Source: CAZZEX01 sp964653285 (GTDB lineage: Bacteria > Chloroflexota > Anaerolineae > B4-G1). Taken from it: DNA of 27,085 bases. Positions 7,475 to 14,479 of this stretch are shown here, piece by piece; position 1 is the first letter of the stretch; every line of letters begins with the position of its first letter. The translations under genes and the position numbers were made by a program. Location: the NCBI GenBank assembly GCA_964653285.1, contig CAZZEX010000063.1, positions 1-27,085 of the forward strand, written 5' to 3'. The notes beneath the pieces are model-generated. The model saw only the letters and a program-made list of their open reading frames with translations, ran no database searches and was not told the origin of the DNA.

Positions 7475-8629
7475 ATGAGAATTGGTATCCTGACAGGAGG
7501 GGGGGACGTTCCCGGATTGAACCCCTGCATCAAGGCGCTGGTTAACCGCGCCATTGACGAGGGGCATGAGCCTCTCGGCATCCGTCGTGGCTGGCGGGGG
7601 CTTCTTTCCTACAATCCCGACGACCCCGCTACCCACGAGGAGTGCACCACACCGCTTAATAAACTTACAGTGCGCACCATAGACCGTACCGGCGGCACTT
7701 TTCTGCACACCTCGCGCACCAATCCCAGCCGTGTGCGCCCCTCACACGCGCCAGACTTCCTGCGCCCTGAGGGGGAATTGGACGACAGCCAGACGCTTGA
7801 CTTCACCGACCACGTGTTGAAGGTGCTGGAGTACCTCAAGATTGACGTGCTGATCCCCATCGGAGGGGAGGATACGTTGGGATATGCAACTCGCATCCAC
7901 CGCGAGGGCTTCCCCATCATCAGCATCCCCAAGACGATGGACAACGACGTCTTCGGCACGGATTTCTGCATCGGCTTCTCCACCGCCGTCACCCGCAGCG
8001 TGCAATTCATCCACCAGTTGCGCTCCACGGCCGGCTCCCACGAGCGCATCGGCGTGATCGAACTGTTTGGGCGGCACTCTGGCGAGACATCGCTCATCTC
8101 GGCCTACCTGGCCGGCGTGGATCGGGCCCTCATCTCCGAGGTACCCTTCGACATCGAGAAACTGGCCAGCCTGCTGATACAGGACAAGGAGACCAACCCC
8201 AGTCACTACGCCATGATGACCATTTCGGAGGGGGCCCACGAGATTAGCGGGGAGGTCATTCAGATCGGTGTGGCCGACCCCTATGGCCACAAGAAGTTGG
8301 GCGGCATCGGCGCGGTCACGGCGGAAAAACTGGAGAAGATGACGGGCGTGAAAACGATGTGCCAGGAGTTAGCATACCTGATGCGATCGGGCGTGCCGGA
8401 CGCGCTGGATACTATGGTGGCGGTCAACTACGCCAACACTGCGTTGGACCTGCTCGCCTTCGGCAAGTTCGGGCGCATGGTCGCGCTGCGGGATGGACGT
8501 TACATAGACGTCTCGGCCGAATCGCCCACGCTGGGGGTCAAGCACGTGGACGTGCGGGCCCTCTACGACGTGGATAACTATCGCCCCAAGGTCTGGCACG
8601 TGCTCGGCGAGCCGATGTTCCTGTATTAG
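7475..8629 (+). CDS. 6-phosphofructokinase, PPi-dependent type by motif
   Basis: A 384-residue PfkA-family enzyme that phosphorylates fructose-6-phosphate. The phosphoryl-donor residues are diagnostic. G-G-E-D-T places Asp133 where ATP enzymes have Gly (E. coli 104), and P-K-T-M-D-N-D places Lys153 where ATP enzymes usually have Gly (E. coli 124). In characterised members, Asp and Lys at these sites mark use of pyrophosphate, which makes the step reversible. The catalytic Asp is Asp156 (T-M-D-N-D). An insert (about residues 45-105) makes it longer than E. coli PfkA. The start is clear: GGAGGAGAGGAG lies just upstream of the ATG. It follows dnaE after 31 nt and precedes a second PFK gene. Donor specificity is inferred from the motif. 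Confidence 0.9.
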   Translation: MRIGILTGGGDVPGLNPCIKALVNRAIDEGHEPLGIRRGWRGLLSYNPDDPATHEECTTPLNKLTVRTIDRTGGTFLHTSRTNPSRVRPSHAPDFLRPEGELDDSQTLDFTDHVLKVLEYLKIDVLIPIGGEDTLGYATRIHREGFPIISIPKTMDNDVFGTDFCIGFSTAVTRSVQFIHQLRSTAGSHERIGVIELFGRHSGETSLISAYLAGVDRALISEVPFDIEKLASLLIQDKETNPSHYAMMTISEGAHEISGEVIQIGVADPYGHKKLGGIGAVTAEKLEKMTGVKTMCQELAYLMRSGVPDALDTMVAVNYANTALDLLAFGKFGRMVALRDGRYIDVSAESPTLGVKHVDVRALYDVDNYRPKVWHVLGEPMFLY

Positions 8630-8632
8630 TGC

Positions 8633-8659
8633 GTAGGGGCGCGGTAACCGCGCCCCTAC
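8633..8659. repeat. Perfect 12-bp GC-rich hairpin between the two PFK genes
   Basis: GTAGGGGCGCGG (8633-8644) and CCGCGCCCCTAC (8648-8659) pair perfectly around TAA. It starts four bases after the stop of the first PFK gene. There is no U-tract, so it may be an mRNA stability or processing element, or a dispersed repeat, not an intrinsic terminator. Confidence 0.8.
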
Positions 8660-8678
8660 TGATTGCTGGGAGACAGAG

Positions 8679-9650
8679 ATGAAACGCATTGGTGTACTGA
8701 CGAGCGGCGGGGACAACCCGGGCCTCAACCCCTGCATCCGCGCTGTAGTGCGCACAGGGATCCACCTGGGGTCGGAGATGATGGGCATCCGTCGGGGCTA
8801 CACCGGCCTGATAGGCGGCGAAATAGACGAGATGGACGCCCGCTCAGTAGGCGGCATCATCGGGCGCGGGGGGACGATTCTGGGTACTGCCCGCTGTCCC
8901 GAGTTCTACGATCCCAAAGGACAGAAAGAGGCACTGCGCACCCTCAACCGGTTCGGGATAGAAGGACTGGTAGTCATCGGCGGCAATGGCTCCTTGACTG
9001 GTGCGTTGGCACTGTGGCGCATGGGCTTCCCGACCATCGGCATCCCCAGCACCATTGACAACGACATCAACGGCACCGACATCTCCATCGGCGTTGATAC
9101 GGCGCTGAACACCATCCTGGATGCTATAGACAAGATCAAAGACACTGCCTCCTCCCACAATCGAGCCTTTCTCATTGAGACAATGGGGCGCGAGTCGGGC
9201 TACCTGGCGCTGGCGAGCAGCATCGGCGGCGGGGCAGAAATGGTACTGATCCCGGAGGTAGAGACGACGCTTGAGGATATCTGCCACACGATCGAGGAGG
9301 CCTACATTCTGGGCAAATCACATTGCATCGTCGTCGTCGCCGAGGGATGGAAGCCAGGCACGCAGGTGTTGACCCAGCAACTACGGGAGCGGCAGGAGGA
9401 GTTGGGCTTTTCGGTGCGGGTCACGCAACTGGGACACGTGCAGCGGGGCGGCTCTGCCAGTGCCTTCGACCGGCTGCTGGCCACTCGACTGGGGGCGGCT
9501 GCCGCACGCGAACTGGTCGCTGGGAACGGTGGGAACGTGGTTGGGTGGGTCAAAAACACCATCGCGCTGACGCCCCTGGAGAAGGCAATCGCTTTTGAGA
9601 AACAGATCAGCCAGGAATTGTATGAGTTGGCGAAGATTATGGAGAAGTAG
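8679..9650 (+). CDS. pfkA: 6-phosphofructokinase, ATP type
   Basis: A 323-residue protein, co-linear with E. coli PfkA so that residue numbers match. Gly104 (G-G-N-G-S) indicates ATP as donor. The catalytic Asp127 is present in S-T-I-D-N-D, as are M-G-R (the Arg binding F6P), and G-H-V-Q-R-G-G. Two deviations are visible: Asn103 replaces the Asp that helps hold Mg-ATP in E. coli, and Ser124 replaces Gly. It catalyses the committed step of glycolysis in the cytosol. The ATG at 8679 has a modest GGGAGA upstream. It lies 49 nt behind the PPi-type PFK and is probably in the same transcript. The two genes are diverged paralogues, not a recent duplication. Confidence 0.93.
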   Translation: MKRIGVLTSGGDNPGLNPCIRAVVRTGIHLGSEMMGIRRGYTGLIGGEIDEMDARSVGGIIGRGGTILGTARCPEFYDPKGQKEALRTLNRFGIEGLVVIGGNGSLTGALALWRMGFPTIGIPSTIDNDINGTDISIGVDTALNTILDAIDKIKDTASSHNRAFLIETMGRESGYLALASSIGGGAEMVLIPEVETTLEDICHTIEEAYILGKSHCIVVVAEGWKPGTQVLTQQLRERQEELGFSVRVTQLGHVQRGGSASAFDRLLATRLGAAAARELVAGNGGNVVGWVKNTIALTPLEKAIAFEKQISQELYELAKIMEK

Positions 9651-9653
9651 ACA

Positions 9654-9722
9654 AGTAGCCGCTAGCCGCCAGCCGGTAGTCATTAGCCGTCGCTGCTGAC
9701 TGCTGACCGCTGACTGCTAACG
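9654..9722. repeat. Heptamer repeats filling a convergent intergenic region
   Basis: Nearly the whole gap between pfkA and the convergent mutase gene is 7-nt units: AGCCGCT/AGCCGCC/AGCCGGT, then GCTGACT/GCTGACC/GCTGACT. No terminator hairpin is visible. Confidence 0.8.
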
Positions 9723-9723
9723 A

Positions 9724-11394
<1,671 letters not shown>

Positions 11395-11425
11395 TGTTCA
11401 ACCCCCAGAAGATAGCGTTGCTGCG

Positions 11426-11431
11426 ATTATA
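11426..11431 (-). promoter_or_regulatory. -10 element of the mutase gene
   Basis: On the minus strand a consensus TATAAT lies 32 nt upstream of the ATG. No good -35 is found at 16-18 nt, only TTCCAT, so strength or activator need is unclear. Confidence 0.55.
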
Positions 11432-11486
11432 CCCTGCTTTGGCGGGAAATGGAAGTCCACTAATTGATCTACTACGAAATCCCGCG

Positions 11487-11535
11487 CCGCCGTAAAACAG
11501 GCTATGCTGGGCCGCACCGCCGTAAACAGGCGGTG
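11487..11535. repeat. Two copies of a CCGCCGTAAA(A)CAGG motif, one forming a hairpin
   Basis: CCGCCGTAAAACAGGC (11487-11502) recurs as CCGCCGTAAACAGGC (11517-11531). In the second copy CACCGCC (11515-11521) and GGCGGTG (11529-11535) pair around GTAAACA. It lies between two co-directional minus-strand genes. No U-tract follows. Confidence 0.65.
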
Positions 11536-11545
11536 CTGGAACTAT

Positions 11546-12430
11546 CTACCAGATTCCCAATCTACCAATGATGGCCTGGCCCTCCGATCCCAGCACCCAC
11601 TGGGCAAATTCGCGGGCCTCGCCAGCCGGCTCGGCGGTGGCCGCCAGATAGAACGGGCGCGAGAGCGGGTAACTACCGTCGGAGAGGGCATCTGTGGTCG
11701 GCAGAATCCCCTCCACCGGTAGAGCCCGCACCCGGTCGTCCACCCAGGGCACGGAGACGTAACCCAGCGCGCCCGGGGTCTGCGCCACGTGCTCGACAAC
11801 GGCCTCGCTGGAAGGCATCACCACACTGGTGGGCGTAACGTCGCAGCCACCCAGCACCACGCTCTCGAACGCGGCGCGGGTGCCGGAGCCCTCCTCGCGG
11901 CTGACGACGGTAAGCACCATCCCCCCCCACTCCTGCACCTGGCCCCGGAAGATCTCCTGCAAGCACACCAGCCCAATCTCCGTGAATGGCGTAGCAGGGT
12001 GCACAATGACGGCAACGCCGTCACGGGCGCATGGATGGGACCACAGCGGCCCCTCACCAGCAACCTCCTCCAGCCACGAGAGGAGCGCCAGGTCCGCCCC
12101 GCCCGCCCGCAGCGTCTGCTCGGCCACCGAGGAGTTGAACACCTCGACCTGAACTGTGACCCAGGGGTGAGTCTCCTCGTAGGCGGCGACCAGTTCTTCG
12201 GCCAGCGGCCCGCAGGAATCGGCCGCCACCAACCGCAGAGTGACAGGCTCGCGAGTGACAGTGAGCGGTTGAGGAGCGCAGGCAGCCAGGAGGAGCAAGA
12301 TGCAGGAGGCAGGAGGCAGGAAGCGAAAGGGCCAGGCGGTCAGGAGGAACGCCAGAATCCCCTGCACAACTCTTGCGAATCGCGAACGACGAATTACGAA
12401 TTGCGGGTTCAACGTACAGGATGCGGGCAT
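11546..12430 (-). CDS. PstS-like substrate-binding lipoprotein
   Basis: A 294-residue extracellular binding lipoprotein of the PstS/PBP-like family (phosphate or a similar oxyanion). The lipobox L-L-A-A-C puts the lipid-modified Cys at residue 51. The mature part carries the family's S-R-E-E-G-S-G-T-R-A-A-F-E ligand motif and the P-G-A-L-G-Y-V-S hinge region. At about 240 mature residues it is shorter than E. coli PstS and no pst transporter genes adjoin it, so it may serve sensing or another oxyanion. The N-terminus is odd. Residues about 9-18 and 38-46 are encoded by 7-bp tandem repeats, and the second stretch forms part of the hydrophobic signal. The ATG at 12430 sits only about 6 nt from the predicted start of transcription; a GTG further in (before Q-G-I-L-A-F) is an alternative start. 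Confidence 0.85.
   Translation of the reverse strand: MPASCTLNPQFVIRRSRFARVVQGILAFLLTAWPFRFLPPASCILLLLAACAPQPLTVTREPVTLRLVAADSCGPLAEELVAAYEETHPWVTVQVEVFNSSVAEQTLRAGGADLALLSWLEEVAGEGPLWSHPCARDGVAVIVHPATPFTEIGLVCLQEIFRGQVQEWGGMVLTVVSREEGSGTRAAFESVVLGGCDVTPTSVVMPSSEAVVEHVAQTPGALGYVSVPWVDDRVRALPVEGILPTTDALSDGSYPLSRPFYLAATAEPAGEAREFAQWVLGSEGQAIIGRLGIW
12302..12325. repeat. Heptamer repeat GCAGGAG within the signal-peptide region
   Basis: Three 7-nt units (GCAGGAG, GCAGGAG, GCAGGAA). On the coding minus strand they read as the P-P-A-S-C part of the lipoprotein signal. Confidence 0.75.
12375..12407. repeat. Heptamer repeat (GCGAATC/ACGAATT)
   Basis: Four to five imperfect 7-nt units (GCGAATC, GCGAACG, ACGAATT, ACGAATT) at the extreme 5' end of the PstS-like gene. 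Confidence 0.75.
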
Positions 12431-12442
12431 ATCTTGTATCCC

Positions 12443-12471
12443 ATTGTACCCCGTATCCGAGAGACAAACAA
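12443..12471 (-). promoter_or_regulatory. Promoter of the PstS-like gene, near-leaderless
   Basis: On the minus strand TTGTTT (12471-12466) and TACAAT (12448-12443) are 17 nt apart. Transcription would start near 12436, about 6 nt before the ATG at 12430, leaving no room for a Shine-Dalgarno sequence. Confidence 0.65.
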
Positions 12472-12481
12472 GTCACATCGC

Positions 12482-13411
12482 CTACATCCCCCGTACCAGC
12501 ACCACGAGCAGGCAGGCGACGCCCGCGACAGCGCAGTAGATGGCAAAGGGGTAGAGAGGGCGGCGCTGCAGGTAGCGCAGCAGGAAATGGATACAGCCGA
12601 AGCCGGCGACGCTCGCCGACAGGAAGCCGACGACGAGTGCCGGGATCTGCGCCGCCAGGCCGCCCATCTGCACCAGACCCACTACCTTGAGCAGCCCCGC
12701 GCCGAGGATGATGGGGGTCGCCAGGAGAAAACTGAACCTCGCGGCGGGCTCCCGCCGCAGTCCCCGCACCAGTCCAGCAGCGATAGTCGCGCCGGAGCGG
12801 GAGATGCCGGGGAGGATAGCCAGCGCCTGGGCCAGCCCGATGAGCAGTGCATCGGGCCAGGCCAGCATGTCCAGGCCACACTCACGGCGACCAAATCGCT
12901 CGCTGGCGGCCAGGAACGCCGCCGTGACCAACAGGAAGCCAGCCACTGCGACGGGGCGGGCGAACATCCCCTCAAAGAAATCCTCCAGCAGCCAACCAAT
13001 CAGCGCCGCAGGTAGCGTGCCCAGCAGGATGAACCAGGCCAGACGGGCGTCCGGGACCTCTACAAAGTCTTGCACAGGTGGTAGCCGCAGCGGTTCCTGA
13101 GCAGCAGATTCCAGACTGAAGGCATCCTCGCCCGCCCACACCTTTCCCCTCGCCAGGGCGATTTGTAGGCTGCGCGAGGTTCGCCTGTACCAAGAGCGAG
13201 AAGCCGCCTGGACAAGCAAGACCCAATCGCGCCAGAAGTAGGCGACGACGGCCAGCGCAGTACCCCAGTGAACGACGGCGTCGAAGGCCAGACCAGGTGC
13301 GGGCCAGCCCAAAAGCCAGGGCACGAGCACCAGGTGGCCCGAACTGCTGACGGGAAGGAACTCGGTCGCGCCCTGAAGGATGCCGAGAAGGAAAGCGTGG
13401 AAGAGGTTCAT
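12482..13411 (-). CDS. uppP: Undecaprenyl-diphosphatase UppP (BacA family)
   Basis: A 309-residue multi-pass inner-membrane enzyme that dephosphorylates undecaprenyl diphosphate, recycling the lipid carrier for peptidoglycan and other envelope glycans. Loss or gain affects bacitracin resistance in other bacteria. Both signature motifs are intact: Q-G-A-T-E-F-L-P-V-S-S-S-G-H-L (residues about 14-28) and P-G-I-S-R-S-G-A-T-I (about 200-209). A hydrophilic insertion of roughly 40 residues (about 80-120) between the first membrane segments makes it longer than the usual 265-275. The ATG overlaps the TGA of the upstream capA gene (ATGA), with AGGAG 7-8 nt before it, so translation is probably coupled. 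Confidence 0.95.
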   Translation of the reverse strand: MNLFHAFLLGILQGATEFLPVSSSGHLVLVPWLLGWPAPGLAFDAVVHWGTALAVVAYFWRDWVLLVQAASRSWYRRTSRSLQIALARGKVWAGEDAFSLESAAQEPLRLPPVQDFVEVPDARLAWFILLGTLPAALIGWLLEDFFEGMFARPVAVAGFLLVTAAFLAASERFGRRECGLDMLAWPDALLIGLAQALAILPGISRSGATIAAGLVRGLRREPAARFSFLLATPIILGAGLLKVVGLVQMGGLAAQIPALVVGFLSASVAGFGCIHFLLRYLQRRPLYPFAIYCAVAGVACLLVVLVRGM

Positions 13412-14472
13412 GGTGTGTGCTCCTGAGTGTTGGTAGACCGGTAGATTGGTAGGCTGGTAGATCGGTAAATTGGTAGATTGGTAGGTTGGTGGAGGCGGGC
13501 GAGGATGGCGGAGGCGTCCTGGGGGCCAGCGGGCCTCACGCGGCCTCGCTCCGCTACGGTCGGCACGACTTCGACAGCGACGATGCGGTCACCTTGCAGT
13601 TTGACGCGCAGGATGGCCCCCTGGCGGCAGTCGGCGGGGTAGGGCTGGTCGAACAGGAAGTTGCCCAGGCTGTACGCGACGAGCGTCTCACCCACCCACT
13701 CGACCCGCTGCAGGACGTGAGGCCCGTGCCCGACGATGAGATCGGCCCCGGCCCCCGCCAGCGCCCGCGCGATGGCCCGCTGGCGCGGGCTGGGCGCAGC
13801 CTGGTACTCGCCTCCCCAGTGGATGGAGACGATGACGATGCCTGGCCGCTCCGCTGCGGCGGCTACCGCCTCTGCTGCGGCTTCCAAATCGAGGGGCGCG
13901 ACGCTGTCGTCGAAGGCCAGGCAGGAGAGAGTAGATGAGGAATGAGCAGGAGTAGATGAGGAACGAGTAAATGAGTAAAGGGAAGAGGCCACGCCAACGA
14001 TGCCTGTCCTCGCGAGCACCCGCTGCGTCTCGGCCAGGCCCGCCTCCCCTGCATCCAGCGCGTGATTGTTGGCCAGGGAGACGACGTCGAAGCCAGCCGC
14101 ACGCAGGGCGGCGACGGCCTCCGGCGGCGCACGCAGGTCGTATATCCCCCCCTCTGTCCCCCCCACTGGGGGGGATGAAGGGGAGAGGGCGGTCGTCAGC
14201 GGCGACTCCAGGTTGGCGAATGCAACATCAGCCCCGACCAGCCCGGCCTGCACCTCGGCGAAGGCCGCCTCCCAATCCCCATCCAGCGCCTGCGCCACCC
14301 CACGGCCCAGCATCACGTCGCCGACGAGCGCAAGCGTGAGGGACGAGGAACGAGGCTCGCCAGGGAGGAAGCAGGAAGCAAGGAAGCAGGGAAGCAGGAC
14401 CATTGCAATGCCGCGTGACTTCCTCGCTTCTTCCCCTCCTCGCTTTCCTACGTCCCGCTTGGGTTTATGCAC
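13408..14472 (-). CDS. CapA family protein (poly-gamma-glutamate/capsule synthesis-like)
   Basis: A 354-residue CapA (PGA_cap) family protein with a metallophosphoesterase-like fold, exported and acting at the envelope. Visible blocks are L-V-G-D-V-M-L-G-R-G, N-L-E-S-P-L-T, S-L-A-N-N-H-A-L-D-A-G, I-H-W-G-G-E-Y, V-G-H-G-P-H-V-L-Q and S-L-G-N-F-L-F-D-Q. The family start is uncertain: the frame opens at GTG 14472 without a Shine-Dalgarno sequence, and an ATG at residue 24 directly begins the hydrophobic signal. Three stretches come from short repeats. The signal core (C-F-L-A-S-C-F-L) is from GGAAGCA heptamers, an internal Ser-rich loop from 13928-13979, and the C-terminal tail (L-P-I-Y-R-S-T twice) from 8-bp repeats. 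A poly-C/poly-G hairpin also lies in frame at 14145-14181. Its TGA overlaps the ATG of uppP. Confidence 0.9.
   Translation of the reverse strand: MHKPKRDVGKRGGEEARKSRGIAMVLLPCFLASCFLPGEPRSSSLTLALVGDVMLGRGVAQALDGDWEAAFAEVQAGLVGADVAFANLESPLTTALSPSSPPVGGTEGGIYDLRAPPEAVAALRAAGFDVVSLANNHALDAGEAGLAETQRVLARTGIVGVASSLYSFTRSSSTPAHSSSTLSCLAFDDSVAPLDLEAAAEAVAAAAERPGIVIVSIHWGGEYQAAPSPRQRAIARALAGAGADLIVGHGPHVLQRVEWVGETLVAYSLGNFLFDQPYPADCRQGAILRVKLQGDRIVAVEVVPTVAERGRVRPAGPQDASAILARLHQPTNLPIYRSTSLPIYRSTNTQEHTP
13428..13492. repeat. Octamer tandem repeat TTGGTAGA
   Basis: Eight imperfect 8-nt units (TTGGTAGA, CCGGTAGA, TTGGTAGG and so on), lying entirely within the 3' end of the capA-like gene. They encode its C-terminal tail. 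Confidence 0.9.
13928..13979. repeat. Heptamer-based repeat inside the capA-like gene
   Basis: GAGTAGATGAGGAA recurs 23-24 bp apart, and related 7-nt units (TGAGCAG, CGAGTAA, ATGAGTA) fill the stretch. It reads in the gene as a Ser/Thr-rich loop. Confidence 0.7.
14145..14181. repeat. Poly-C/poly-G hairpin inside the capA-like gene
   Basis: Seven C (14158-14164), ACT, and seven G (14168-14174) form a pure G:C stem. It is in frame and encodes P-S-S-P-P-V-G-G-T-E-G-G. Same type as the elements in dnaE and the glyA fusion. Confidence 0.8.
14364..14398. repeat. GGAAGCA heptamer repeat at the start of the capA-like gene
   Basis: Four to five GGAAGCA units at 7- or 8-nt spacing. On the coding strand they give the hydrophobic L-P-C-F-L-A-S-C-F-L signal core. 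Confidence 0.85.
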
Positions 14473-14479
14473 CGGTAGT

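Noticed and set aside
8633..8659. Intrinsic terminator between the two PFK genes
   Set aside because: The stem is perfect but no U-run follows on either strand.
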